A DNA stretch of 64,000 bases from Rhodospirillales bacterium (GCA_016712595.1 JADJQT010000002.1:496001-560000), one strand, 5' to 3'; shown: positions 19,083-27,923, numbered from the stretch's first letter. Numbers and translations are program-made. The notes: generated by a model from the letters alone, not told the origin.

Positions 19083-19140
19083 GTCGGCTCACCTTATCGG
19101 CCCAGCGTTCTCGACCTTGGATTGGGCCGTTTCGCGGCGC

Positions 19141-19917
19141 TTATTCGCCATCTCCAGCCGCTTCGGCGCGGTATCGCTGCCAACCGGCGGCGCGGAGCCG
19201 GCAGGCGGGGCATTCCCCGCACCCGCGGCCCCAGTCGTGGCGCTGCGTCCGCTCGCCGAGGTAACAGGTGTGCGTCTCCTCGCGAACGAGGTCGATCAGC
19301 GCCGTGCCGCCGAGATCGTGCGCCAGCCGCCAGGTCGCCGCCTTGTCGAGCCACATCAACGGCGTGTGCACGACGAAGCGGCTTTCCATGCCGAGGTTGA
19401 GGGCGAGTTGCACCGCTTTGATCGTGTCATCCCGGCAGTCCGGGTAGCCGGAATAATCGGTCTCGCACATCCCGGCGACGATGTGTCGTACGCCGCAGCG
19501 GTAGGCGATGGCACCGGCGATGCTGAGGAACACGAGGTTGCGTCCGGGCACGAAGGTGTTCGGCAGGCCCTTTTCGGTCATGCGGATCGCCCGCTCGCGC
19601 GTCAGCGCGCTGTCGCCGATGTCGGCGAGCACGCCGAGATCAACGAGATGATCGGCGCCGAGCCGGCTTCTCCAGCCAGCGTCGAGCGCGCATAGGCCGG
19701 CGAGCACGGCGGCGCGACAGGACAGCTCCACGGCGTGGCGCTGCCGGTAATCAAAGCCGATGGTCTCGACGGTCTCGAAGCGATCGAGCGCCCAGGCAAG
19801 GCAGGTCGTCGAATCCTGTCCGCCTGAAAACAACACGAGCGCGCGAGCATCGCCCGCGTCCGTCTTCGCCACACCGCCCGGCTCATCCCTTCGCCCACGG
19901 TCTTGCGGCTCGCTCAT
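19141..19917 (-). CDS. queC: 7-cyano-7-deazaguanine synthase QueC
   Basis: ATP-dependent enzyme converting 7-carboxy-7-deazaguanine and ammonia to preQ0, a step in queuosine tRNA modification. The 258-residue protein has the PP-loop SGGQDSTTCL (about residues 31-41), the GMCETDYSGYPDCRDD substrate stretch, TPLMWLDKA, and the zinc-binding cysteines THTCYLG...GRGCGECPACRLR at the C terminus. The N terminus has about 25 extra polar residues. QueD, QueE and QueF are not in the window. Confidence 0.95.
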   Translation of the reverse strand: MSEPQDRGRRDEPGGVAKTDAGDARALVLFSGGQDSTTCLAWALDRFETVETIGFDYRQRHAVELSCRAAVLAGLCALDAGWRSRLGADHLVDLGVLADIGDSALTRERAIRMTEKGLPNTFVPGRNLVFLSIAGAIAYRCGVRHIVAGMCETDYSGYPDCRDDTIKAVQLALNLGMESRFVVHTPLMWLDKAATWRLAHDLGGTALIDLVREETHTCYLGERTQRHDWGRGCGECPACRLRAAGWQRYRAEAAGDGE

Positions 19918-20361
19918 TCATGCCTCCTTGGGCTTGTGGGGGGTACGCGGGGGGCGTGGGTGCATTAACCGGGGAATGCCGCCTGGCGGTCAAGACGTGA
20001 TCCGGACCGGATTGCGATCCTCTTCCGTGCCATAGCCGCTACCGCGGAGACTCGTGCTCCGCTCCACGTGCCAGAGGTTACCGCCGCAGACAAGAATTCA
20101 TCTGTATCGAAGCCGTCCCGTAGACTAAGTCGCGTCAGCCCGCGCGCAATATTTTACAAAACGTAAATAATTATAATATAATTAAATATATACCGAGTAT
20201 ATCCGAGATATAAATTTTCGTCATCTAAGTCTCATAAATCGGTCATGATAATTACACGTGATATGATCAGCTCTTATCCCTTTACATTCCGGCTGCATGT
20301 TGTGCGCACACCGCCGATTTTCTTAGCAAACCCCGGTCGGTCTGAAGGAAGGGAGCACCCG
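19918..20361. other. AT-rich divergent region between queC and phoD
   Basis: About 440 bases. The part from 20150 to 20260 is strikingly AT-rich for this genome (runs such as TTATAATATAATTAAATATATA) and ends in the Pho box at 20218-20250. No gene is seen. Confidence 0.6.
20218..20250 (+). promoter_or_regulatory. Pho box: three 11-bp PhoB-type repeats
   Basis: TCGTCAT-CTAA, GTCTCAT-AAAT and CGGTCAT-GATA follow one another without gaps at 20218, 20229 and 20240. Each fits the PhoB half-site (CTGTCAT plus a four-base AT-rich spacer). The array ends 112 bases before phoD, a phosphatase gene expected to be induced by phosphate starvation. Confidence 0.75.
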
Positions 20362-22236
20362 ATGATCAAACGGACAAACTGCGCCGATCAGAGTGGCTGT
20401 TCGGTCGCTGGCGAAGAACGGCGCGATGCCGAAGCCGGAGTCAGCCGCCGCCGTGTGGTGCAGGGGGCGGGTGCCCTCGCCGGTATTCTTGCCGCGCCCG
20501 CCGTCCTTCGTGGCGGGCGCGCGCAGGCGAAAGAGCCCTCCGGTCTGTTCTCTCTCGGCGTCGCCTCGGGCGATCCGAGCGGCACCTCGGCGGTGCTGTG
20601 GACGCGCCTCGCCCCCGACCCGCTCAACGGCGGCGGCATGCCGCCGGCACCGGTGCCGGTGACCTGGACGGTTGCGAGCGATCCGGACATGGCCAACGTT
20701 ATCGCCGGCGGCGTCGTCACCGCGCTCGCCCGCAACGGCCATGCCGTGCATGCGCCGGCCACCGGCCTGCCATCGAACGCGTGGCTCTACTACCGCTTTG
20801 AAGCACTTGGCGCACGCAGCCGCATCGGGCGGACGCGCACGTTCCCCCGGCCGGGACAAGTCAGCGAGCGGATGCGTTTCGCTCTCGTCTCCTGCCAGAA
20901 CTACGAGCAAGGCTACTATCCCGCGTGGCGTGACATCGCTCACCGGCGCTATCACGAGGACAGCGCCATCGACTTCGTCGTGCACGTCGGCGATTACATC
21001 TACGAAGGTGGCCCGTCGCGCACGCCGGACCTGCCGGGCCGGGTCCATTCCGGCACGTCGGAGTGTTTTACCATCGCCGACTACCGGAACCGCTACGCGC
21101 AGTACCGGATCGATCACAACCTGCAGGATGCGCACGCCAATTTTCCCTTCATCGTTACGCCCGATGATCACGAGGTAGAAAACAATTACGCCGGCCTCTC
21201 GACCGAGGAGAGCGGCGATCTTCAGGGCGCGGATTTCCGCGCGCGCCGCGCCGGGGCGTACAAGGTCTATGCCGAGCAGATGCCGCTGCGACTGGAAAAC
21301 CGCGTCGTCTCGGCCTCGGGCAATCTTGCGCTCCACCGCCGGCTGCAGTTCGGTGACCTCGCCGACATCCACGTGCTCGACACCCGGCAGTTCCGTTCCG
21401 ATCAGCCGGCCGGCGACGGTTTCGGCTCGACCGATCCGCACAGCGCGGCGCTCGAAGCGGTGTTCGGCGAAGAGATCTACGATACCGACGGCATCAACGA
21501 TCCCAACGCGACGATGATGGGCCAGGCGCAGGAATTATGGCTGGCTGACGGGCTGCGCCAGTCGACGTCGCGCTGGAACATCATCGCCCAGCAGGTGATG
21601 ATGACCCGCTGGAACCTGATCGAGGCCGGACGGCTCGCCATCGCCAACAACGCCAGTATCCCCGCGTCGCTGAAGGGCCAGCTTCTGGCGGTCGCCGCGC
21701 AGGTGAGCAACCTTTACAACGTCGATGCCTGGGACGGCTATCCGGCGGCGCGTCAGCGGCTGTTCGATACGCTCGAAATCCTGCGGCCGAACAACCCCAT
21801 CTTTGTGAGCGGCGATATCCACTCCGCCTGGGCCGCCAATCTCCTGCGCGACTTCGATGATCAGGGCTCGGACGCGCTGGCGGCGGAATTCGTCTGTACG
21901 TCCATCTCCTCGACGTTTCTCGATATCGACCCGCGAGCGAGCCATGTCGCGGTCAAGGCGAGCGTCGATGCGGACAATCCGCACATTCCCTACTTCAACG
22001 GCTTGTTCCGGGGCTACTGCTTCTGTGACGTCGACCACGACCGCTTCCGGACGGTTTATCGCGGCGTCGGAGATCCCTCCGCCCTCGCCAGTCCCGACCG
22101 GCTCGCCTTCGCGCCCCAGGAAACGACGCCGCTCTCAACCGACGCGGTCATCAGCATCGACGCCGGCTTCAATCTGCCCGGCAGCGGCAAGCGCCTGGTG
22201 ACGCGCTACCGCCGCAGCCTTCCCGCGCCGTTCTGA
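20362..22236 (+). CDS. phoD: PhoD-family alkaline phosphatase, Tat-exported
   Basis: Secreted phosphodiesterase/monoesterase that frees phosphate from organic esters, 624 residues. The ATG at 20362 is preceded by AAGGAAGGGA; it begins with a Tat signal (SRRRVVQGAGALAG, cleavage near RAQA). An N-terminal beta-sandwich (about 60-175) precedes the phosphatase core: FALVSCQNYEQGYYPAW, FVVHVGDYIYEG (metal site, GDYIYE), TPDDHEVENNY, NIIAQQVMMTRW, FVSGDIHSAW. The motifs match calcium/iron-dependent PhoD. The Pho box upstream indicates PhoB control. Confidence 0.93.
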   Translation: MIKRTNCADQSGCSVAGEERRDAEAGVSRRRVVQGAGALAGILAAPAVLRGGRAQAKEPSGLFSLGVASGDPSGTSAVLWTRLAPDPLNGGGMPPAPVPVTWTVASDPDMANVIAGGVVTALARNGHAVHAPATGLPSNAWLYYRFEALGARSRIGRTRTFPRPGQVSERMRFALVSCQNYEQGYYPAWRDIAHRRYHEDSAIDFVVHVGDYIYEGGPSRTPDLPGRVHSGTSECFTIADYRNRYAQYRIDHNLQDAHANFPFIVTPDDHEVENNYAGLSTEESGDLQGADFRARRAGAYKVYAEQMPLRLENRVVSASGNLALHRRLQFGDLADIHVLDTRQFRSDQPAGDGFGSTDPHSAALEAVFGEEIYDTDGINDPNATMMGQAQELWLADGLRQSTSRWNIIAQQVMMTRWNLIEAGRLAIANNASIPASLKGQLLAVAAQVSNLYNVDAWDGYPAARQRLFDTLEILRPNNPIFVSGDIHSAWAANLLRDFDDQGSDALAAEFVCTSISSTFLDIDPRASHVAVKASVDADNPHIPYFNGLFRGYCFCDVDHDRFRTVYRGVGDPSALASPDRLAFAPQETTPLSTDAVISIDAGFNLPGSGKRLVTRYRRSLPAPF

Positions 22237-22359
22237 GCCCAGGCGCCTTGCGGCGCGTCAGCGCCGGCCGGCCGCGGATTGCTCTTGCGCCGCCGCTGAC
22301 ACACCACTGCTGATACGCACTGGGCCGCGCGCGCAAATCTTGATCAAGGTCAACCCTGA

Positions 22360-23004
22360 TCAGGACGGTTCAGGCGCTTCCGCTTGGCTCGCCAGCAGCG
22401 CGTCGTCGATTTCCCGCGCGCGGATCGCCGCCGGGCGGGCGCTGTGCCGCTCGCAATAGCGCTCGAATCTGGGGCGCCGTTCCACGGTACCGAACTGCAT
22501 GCCCCAGCCGAGATGCGCGCTGGCATAGACGTCCGCGGCGGAAAAGCGGTCGCCGACAAGAAAATCGCGACCGGAAAGGGCGGCGTCGATCACCGCCAGT
22601 ACCTCGTCAAGGCTGCCATAGCCGACAAACCCTCGCTTGTCCTCGGGTACCGTGACCCCCAGCATCTTGTTCGTGCTCGCAGCTTCAAGCGGACCCGCGA
22701 AGAAGAACAGCCAGCGGTAGTACGGCCCGCGCAGGCGATCGCCGGAGGCCGGCGCGAGCGCGGCGGCGGGGAACGCGTCGGCGAGATAAGCGCAGATCGC
22801 GGCGCACTCGGTGATCACGACGTTGCCGTGTTTCAGCGCGGGGACTTTACCCATTGGATTGATCGCGCGGTATTCGGGCGCCTTCATCGTCGCCCCGTAT
22901 GGGACCAGCTCGGTTTGATAGGGGTGGCCGATCTCCTCGAGGATCCAACGCACGATGCGACCGCGTGACATCGGATTGGTGTAGAGGACAAGCTCGCTGG
23001 ACAT
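22360..23004 (-). CDS. Glutathione S-transferase family protein
   Basis: A 214-residue GST. The thioredoxin-like half begins ELVLYTNPMSRGRIVRWILE and includes INPMGKVPALKHG and VITECAAICAYLAD; the helical half contains GRDFLVGDRFSAADVY, the usual N-capping motif. Start at ATG 23004, where the family N terminus begins. Shares motif patterns with the GST at 14513. Physiological substrate unknown. Confidence 0.88.
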   Translation of the reverse strand: MSSELVLYTNPMSRGRIVRWILEEIGHPYQTELVPYGATMKAPEYRAINPMGKVPALKHGNVVITECAAICAYLADAFPAAALAPASGDRLRGPYYRWLFFFAGPLEAASTNKMLGVTVPEDKRGFVGYGSLDEVLAVIDAALSGRDFLVGDRFSAADVYASAHLGWGMQFGTVERRPRFERYCERHSARPAAIRAREIDDALLASQAEAPEPS

Positions 23005-23186
23005 GGCGGGACACCTGGTCTGTCGGGTTTGTGCCGAAACGCCGTCTCGTGCGCTTCGGCTTGCGCCCGCAGGGTAGCGCGCGTCGCCGCGCCGGTCGTT
23101 CGATTCCTGCACCGGCGCCCGCCGTGGGGTGTCTTGCCGTATCACCGGCGCGGGCCGCGAGCGCCACCGCCGGTGAAGGCTGCGGC

Positions 23187-23453
23187 TCAGTGGTGGCGGA
23201 GCGCCTCGATCAACTCGGCCTTGGCCATGCGCGTGATCCCGTCAATGCCGATCTCCCGTGCTCGGGCGAGGAGGTCGCGCTTGCTCCAATCCTCATACGC
23301 CGGCGCCCGGCCGCCTTTTTTCGACGGGTCCTCACGATGAGGATCGGCCTTGGCGTTGGCGATGCGCGCCGCCTTTTCCTTACTCGCGCCCGACCGTCGC
23401 AAGGTTTCGTAGGTTTTGTCATCCTTAATGCTGGATCCGTGCCGCTCGCCCAT
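23187..23453 (-). CDS. Small protein with Rho N-terminal/SAP-like C-terminal helix
   Basis: An 88-residue basic protein. The N-terminal half (MGERHGSSIKDDKTYETLRR, then ASKEKAARIANAKA) matches a widespread small-protein family (DUF7218-like); the C-terminal WSKRDLLARAREIGIDG with MAKAELIEALR is a Rho-N/SAP-like helix-extended-helix expected to bind nucleic acid. I start at the ATG at 23453, where the family begins. Function unknown. Confidence 0.75.
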   Translation of the reverse strand: MGERHGSSIKDDKTYETLRRSGASKEKAARIANAKADPHREDPSKKGGRAPAYEDWSKRDLLARAREIGIDGITRMAKAELIEALRHH

Positions 23454-23518
23454 CGCTCGTCTCCGAAAACTGGCATGCGATCGGATCAACGGCAGGCGGC
23501 GAGTGCTGGTTCCATCGC

Positions 23519-23647
23519 GCGGCTACGCGTGTCCTGGTTTTTTTATCGCGCGGCTACGCGCGTCCCGGTTTCGCCTGCGGCTACGCGCGTCCCGGTTTCG
23601 CTTGCGGCTACGCGCGTCCCGGTTTCGCCTGCGGCTACGCGCGCGCC
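23519..23647. repeat. 27-bp tandem repeats at the 3' end of the unknown gene
   Basis: Perfect or near-perfect 27-base units at 23550-23576, 23577-23603 and 23604-23630 (GCGGCTACGCGCGTCCCGG plus TTTCGCYT), preceded by a degenerate 31-base unit and followed by a partial copy running into the C-terminal codons of the gene at 23635. Confidence 0.85.
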
Positions 23648-24498
23648 TGACTGGGAGAGAACAGCGATGAATCGAAGCTGTTTTGCGAGATCGCCGGCAT
23701 GTCTTCATCGCTGAGGTGCAGCCGCTTGAGCACGGCGTAGAATTCCATCAGCCGAAAGTGCGGCAGCGGCATATTGAAGTAATTACGGGTGAACAGTTTC
23801 CAGGTCAGCAGCGTCTGCTCGAGCTTTCCTAGAATCTCCGCCAGGCGCCAATAGTGCGAGTTACAACCGCGTAGAAAAGCACTGAACGTTTCGACATCGT
23901 CGTGATGAACATAGGCTTGGTAGGATTCGATATATCGCTTCCATATGTCCACCATCTCGGCCCAGTCTCCGCGCATTTTCATGCGCAGCTCACTCACGAA
24001 GGACGAGATACGCTCGCGTTCGACGGGGCGAAGAGCCTCTCGCGGCATGCAGAACTCGATGAGCCAGGTCGCGAACCTCTTCATGTCCTTCTGCAGGATC
24101 GCGTACTCGTATTCAAAATAGGTGATACCGATCCACGCCGACATTAATCGAATGGATTCGTCCGGTGGAATGCGAAGAACATCGATCAGCGGCATGATCT
24201 CCTTCGTATTGCGCAAGCTGAATAGCTTGTCGGTCATGTCCTCGATCATGAATTCGGCGTCGCTGGTGCTGCGCCCGAATGCCGCGACCGTCAGCGGGCG
24301 GATGCGGGCTTTGATGTGCTCGCGCAGCTTGACCCGCAGGTCGGGCGGGATATCGAGATAGGACTTGCGGATTGGCGTGCCGGCGCGTTCGAACGCGAGT
24401 TCGAGGATGAATGGACTGAAAGTCGGCACCGAATCGAAGATTATCAGTCGGAGAAAGTCCTCGCGCAGCGTCGGCAGGTCAATGTTGTCGCGCCGCAT
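23635..24498 (-). CDS. Unknown protein, downstream part of a possible split gene
   Basis: A 287-residue alpha-helical, soluble-looking protein with no domain I recognise. Aromatic- and charge-rich stretches such as DAEFMIEDMTDKLFSLRNTKE and WLIEFCMPREALRPVERERI show it is a genuine protein rather than noise. The ATG at 24498 has no ribosome site. In the same frame upstream, 15 sense codons (FLFNEDNYWQYFNDK) run back to a TAA at 24544-24546, immediately before which the 24544-24801 frame ends. So the two frames are one continuous frame broken by a single stop. GC content is below that of the neighbours, and the last codons run into tandem repeats at 23631, both suggesting acquired DNA. Confidence 0.6.
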   Translation of the reverse strand: MRRDNIDLPTLREDFLRLIIFDSVPTFSPFILELAFERAGTPIRKSYLDIPPDLRVKLREHIKARIRPLTVAAFGRSTSDAEFMIEDMTDKLFSLRNTKEIMPLIDVLRIPPDESIRLMSAWIGITYFEYEYAILQKDMKRFATWLIEFCMPREALRPVERERISSFVSELRMKMRGDWAEMVDIWKRYIESYQAYVHHDDVETFSAFLRGCNSHYWRLAEILGKLEQTLLTWKLFTRNYFNMPLPHFRLMEFYAVLKRLHLSDEDMPAISQNSFDSSLFSPSQARA

Positions 24499-24543
24499 TT
24501 TATCGTTGAAGTACTGCCAGTAATTATCTTCATTAAATAGAAA

Positions 24544-24801
24544 TTATTCTCCACCGTCACCCGGTTTATTGTGATCGTACGGAAAATAAACCAGCATATC
24601 TATTGGCTTATCTTCGACGGTATCGTGCAAACCGTCAAAATTCATGCATTTGAACAGTATGCTGGTATTGCAATATGACGTTCGAAACAGAAGATCGATT
24701 CCGCCCGGTTGCGAGAGCATGATGCGTCGCGTCACCCCGTTCACATCGAACTTCCGTGCCGGACCGGAACGCAGAAAATGGTGGAGGAGCTCTCGTTCCA
24801 T
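24544..24801 (-). CDS. Unknown protein, upstream part of a possible split gene
   Basis: An 85-residue frame that begins MERELLHHFLRSGPARKF and contains GVTRRIMLSQPGGIDLL and CNTSILFKCMNFDGLH, and ends NKPGDGGE-stop. It is in the same frame as the 287-residue unknown gene, from which it is separated only by the TAA at 24544-24546. A GGTGGAG sequence just before the stop could also act as ribosome site for a separate downstream gene. Either a two-gene operon or one gene of about 390 residues with a premature stop. AT-rich like its neighbour. No known domain. Confidence 0.5.
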   Translation of the reverse strand: MERELLHHFLRSGPARKFDVNGVTRRIMLSQPGGIDLLFRTSYCNTSILFKCMNFDGLHDTVEDKPIDMLVYFPYDHNKPGDGGE

Positions 24802-24951
24802 CGTCAGCTCAAGGTGCGGGGGGCGGGCTTGCCGCCTTGTTATGCCGCCGGAGTTCGTAAGAACTGGTTAACGGGCCGGCTCTCCGCGAGCGGCGGCCAG
24901 ACCGTGCCGTGCACGGCTGTCGCGACGGGCCGGGAAGTCCGTTGACCCGAC

Positions 24952-25575
24952 TTAAGGGCGGTCGCCGTGCCGGTCGCCGATGCGCGGCTCGGTACCGCCG
25001 AGAAGGCGGCGAATATTGGCGTGGTGACGGGCGAACCCCAGCACCGCCAGCAGCGCCGCCAGGACGACATGGGCCGGACCGGCGAGGGCGAGCATCAGCA
25101 GCGGCGCGGCGGCCAGCGCCGCCAGGGCCGCCAGCGAGGAAATGCGGGAGAGCCACGCGACAAGCAGCCAGACGAGACAAGCGCCGACGCCCGCGGGCCA
25201 GGAAACGGCGAGCAAGACACCCAGCGTCGTCGCCACTCCCTTGCCGCCGCGAAAACCGAGCCAGACGGGAAAGCTGTGGCCGAGCACCGCGGCGCCGGCG
25301 GCGACGAGCGCTGCCGGCTCGCCGGCGAGGGCGCCGGCCGCGAGCGCCGCCCCCGCCCCCTTGCCGCCATCGAGCAGCAGGGTCGCCAGTGCCAGCAGCT
25401 TGTTTCCGGTCCGCAGCACGTTGGTCGCGCCGATGTTGCCCGAGCCGATCGAGCGAATGTCGCCATAGCCGGCGAGCCGCGATAAGAGGAGCCCGAAGGG
25501 AACGGAGCCCAGCAGGTAACCGCCAAGCGCGGCGAGCCCGGTGGCGAGAGAAATCCAGGGATCGGCCTCAGGCAT
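24952..25575 (-). CDS. plsY: Glycerol-3-phosphate acyltransferase PlsY
   Basis: Inner-membrane enzyme that moves an acyl group from acyl-phosphate to glycerol 3-phosphate, the first step of phospholipid synthesis. The 207 residues form multiple membrane helices. Family motifs: GYLLGSVPFGLLLSRL, SGNIGATNVLR (motif 1, SGNxGATN), LGHSFPVWLGFRGGKGVAT (motif 2) and HHANIRRLLGGTEPR (motif 3). Start ATG at 25575, just 5 bases after the pyrC' stop, so the two are in one operon. Confidence 0.94.
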   Translation of the reverse strand: MPEADPWISLATGLAALGGYLLGSVPFGLLLSRLAGYGDIRSIGSGNIGATNVLRTGNKLLALATLLLDGGKGAGAALAAGALAGEPAALVAAGAAVLGHSFPVWLGFRGGKGVATTLGVLLAVSWPAGVGACLVWLLVAWLSRISSLAALAALAAAPLLMLALAGPAHVVLAALLAVLGFARHHANIRRLLGGTEPRIGDRHGDRP

Positions 25576-25580
25576 GACGG

Positions 25581-26897
25581 TCAGCCGTCGAGGGTGAAAA
25601 CGCGCCGACCGTCGACCACGGTCATGACCACGCGGCCCTGCACCGGCCGGTAGTCGAAGGGCGTGTTCTTCGATTTGGAGTAGAGCTCGTGCTCGCGGAT
25701 CTGCCATGGTCGTTCCGGATCGAACACCGTCAGGTCCGCGCGTCCTCCCTTGGTCAGACGCCCGGCGGGCAGACCCATCAGGCTGGCGGGCTTGCAGGTG
25801 ATCAGGCGCAGCACATCGAGCATCGAGAGGTGGCCGTTGTGGTACAGTGACAGCGAGATTGCCAGCAGCGTCTCGAGCCCGATGCCGCCGAAGGCGGCCT
25901 GGGCAAACGGCAGGCGCTTGGCGTCCTCGTCTTCCGGCGCATGGTCGGAGGCGATGGCGTCGATCGTGCCATCGAGCAGGCCGAGGATCACCGCCATGCG
26001 GTCTTCTTCCGTGCGCAGCGGTGGCGACAGTTTGGCGAACGTGCGGTATTCGCCGACGGCGTGCTCGTTCAGCGCGAAGTAGGGCGGCGCCGTATCGCAG
26101 GTGATCGCGAGCCCGCTCGCCTTCGCCTGGCGCACCGCATCGATCGCCGCCGCGGTCGACAGGTGGGAGAAGTGCAGCCGCCCGCCGGTCATCCGCACCA
26201 GATGGATATCGCGCTCGACCATGATCACCTCGGCCTCGCGCGGGATGCCGACGAGGCCAAGCCGGGTTGCGACCTCGCCCGCGTTCATCGCGCCACCGGC
26301 GGCAAGCGTCGGCTCTTCGGGGTGTTCGACGATGAGCAGGTCGAAGGTGCGGGCATAGAGCAGCGCCTGGCGCATCAGCTTGGCATTGGCGACGGCCTTG
26401 ACCCCGTCGGTGAAGGCGACGGCGCCAGCCTCGGCCAGCATGCCCATCTCGGCGAGATCGCTGCCGTCCAGCCCCTTGGTGACGGCGGCGTACGGATAGA
26501 CCTTGGTCAGCCCGAGCAGCCGGGCGCGCCGCGCCACGAACTCGACGACAGAGACGTCGTCGATCACCGGACGGGTGTTGGGCAGGCAGACCATCGAGGT
26601 AATGCCGCCGGCGGTCGCGGCGCGGCCGCCCGAGGCGAGTGTGCCCTTATGCTCCTCGCCCGGCTCGCGGAGCTGCACGCGGATATCGACGAGACCCGGC
26701 GCAAGGCACAGACCGCGACAGTCGACGATCTCGATGTCGGAAGAGAGTCCGTCCGCGATAACGTGCGGGCCAAGATCGACGATGTGCTCGCCCTCGGTGA
26801 TCAGGCCGCCGGCGTTATCGAGGTTCGACGCGGGATCGAGCAGGCGGGCACCGACGTAGGCCACCCGCATCGCTGCCTCGCTCTTCACCGTCATGCG
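25581..26897 (-). CDS. Dihydroorotase-like protein PyrC' (probably non-catalytic)
   Basis: Amidohydrolase-fold protein of 438 residues, adjacent to pyrB. Start ATG at 26897 with CAGGGAG about 10 bases upstream. It aligns with dihydroorotases (APGLVDI...LREPGEEHKGTLASG, AAGGITSMVCLPNT, SDHAPED), but the metal-binding HxH is replaced by R-V-Q in DIRVQLREPG, and the usual PHH segment reads APPYFALN. Missing ligands mark the PyrC' (PyrX) class, which supports the aspartate transcarbamoylase dodecamer rather than catalysing. A true dihydroorotase must then be encoded elsewhere. It sits between pyrB and plsY in the same direction. Confidence 0.88.
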   Translation of the reverse strand, partial: RMTVKSEAAMRVAYVGARLLDPASNLDNAGGLITEGEHIVDLGPHVIADGLSSDIEIVDCRGLCLAPGLVDIRVQLREPGEEHKGTLASGGRAATAGGITSMVCLPNTRPVIDDVSVVEFVARRARLLGLTKVYPYAAVTKGLDGSDLAEMGMLAEAGAVAFTDGVKAVANAKLMRQALLYARTFDLLIVEHPEEPTLAAGGAMNAGEVATRLGLVGIPREAEVIMVERDIHLVRMTGGRLHFSHLSTAAAIDAVRQAKASGLAITCDTAPPYFALNEHAVGEYRTFAKLSPPLRTEEDRMAVILGLLDGTIDAIASDHAPEDEDAKRLPFAQAAFGGIGLETLLAISLSLYHNGHLSMLDVLRLITCKPASLMGLPAGRLTKGGRADLTVFDPERPWQIREHELYSKSKNTPFDYRPVQGRVVMTVVDGRRVFTLDG

Positions 26898-26954
26898 TGT
26901 TCGGCTCCCTGTTCGTCCCACAGAATCCTTCGGCGGAGTCCCGCGATCGCCGTC

Positions 26955-27923
26955 TCAGACGTTGCGCGGATCGTGCTCGATATCGCTGCGGGCCAGCAGA
27001 TCGAGGCAGGCCATGCGCACTGCCACGCCCATCTCCACCTGCTCGCGGATCGCCGAGCGGCCGATATCGTCGGCGACGACGGAATCGATCTCAACTCCGC
27101 GGTTCATCGGTCCCGGATGCATGATCAACGCATCGGCGCTGGCACGATTGAGCTTCTCGTAATCAAGGCCGAAAAAGTGGAAATACTCCCGGATCGACGG
27201 AAAGTAGGTTCCCTGCATGCGTTCCGTCTGCAGCCGCAGCATCATCACGATGTCGCATCCGTCGATCCCGTCTTCCATCCGATGGAAGACCTCGACGCCG
27301 AGTCGCTCGACCGCGCGGGGCAGCAGCGTGCGCGGCGCGACGACGCGCACCTGCGCGCCCATGATGTTCAACAGGTGGATGTTGGAGCGGGCGACCCGCG
27401 AATGCAGAATGTCGCCGCAGATGGCAACCTTGAGGCCGTGCAGCCGCCCTTTGCGCCGGCGGATGGTCAAGGCATCGAGCAGCGCCTGCGTCGGGTGTTC
27501 GTGGCTACCGTCCCCGGCATTGATCACCGCACAATTCACCTTCTCCGACAGCAGCTTCACCGCCCCGGATTCGGGGTGGCGCACGACCAGCACGTCCGGG
27601 TGCATGGCGTTCAGCGTCATTGCCGTGTCGATGACGGTCTCGCCCTTGCGGATCGACGACGACGAAACCGACATCTCGATAACATCGGCACCGAGCCGCT
27701 TGCCGGCGAGCACGAACGAGGTGCTGGTGCGGGTCGACGCCTCGAAGAACAGGTTGATGATCGTCCGCCCGCGCAGCAGCGCCTGCTTCTTGTCGGCACG
27801 ACGGTTCTGTTCGACGTAGACCTCCGAGAGGTCGAGAATCAGGCTGATCTCCGGCGGCACCAAGCCTTCGATGCCGAGGAGGTGTCGATGTCGGAAAAAG
27901 GGCGGGGGATCGCCGCTGCTCAT
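26955..27923 (-). CDS. pyrB: Aspartate carbamoyltransferase catalytic subunit PyrB
   Basis: Second enzyme of pyrimidine synthesis: carbamoyl phosphate plus aspartate to carbamoyl aspartate. The 322 residues carry the carbamoyl-phosphate site FFEASTRTSTSF, the HPESGAV and GDGSHEHPTQALLDA stretches (catalytic His and GDG), and the aspartate-binding HPGPMNRGVEI. I start at the ATG at 27923 (MSSGDPPPFFRHRHLLGIEG); the longer frame adds 20 atypical residues. It is followed by pyrC', 57 bases later. Confidence 0.95.
   Translation of the reverse strand: MSSGDPPPFFRHRHLLGIEGLVPPEISLILDLSEVYVEQNRRADKKQALLRGRTIINLFFEASTRTSTSFVLAGKRLGADVIEMSVSSSSIRKGETVIDTAMTLNAMHPDVLVVRHPESGAVKLLSEKVNCAVINAGDGSHEHPTQALLDALTIRRRKGRLHGLKVAICGDILHSRVARSNIHLLNIMGAQVRVVAPRTLLPRAVERLGVEVFHRMEDGIDGCDIVMMLRLQTERMQGTYFPSIREYFHFFGLDYEKLNRASADALIMHPGPMNRGVEIDSVVADDIGRSAIREQVEMGVAVRMACLDLLARSDIEHDPRNV

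Noticed and set aside
19098..19129. Possible hairpin between the lipoprotein gene and queC
   Set aside because: Only a 7-bp stem with an 18-base loop and no T run.
23210..23476. Second frame over the SAP-like gene
   Set aside because: The 23187-23453 frame matches a known small-protein family; the other has Arg-rich shadow composition.
23550..23647. Possible CRISPR array
   Set aside because: The repeats are head to tail with no unique spacers, so this is a simple tandem array.
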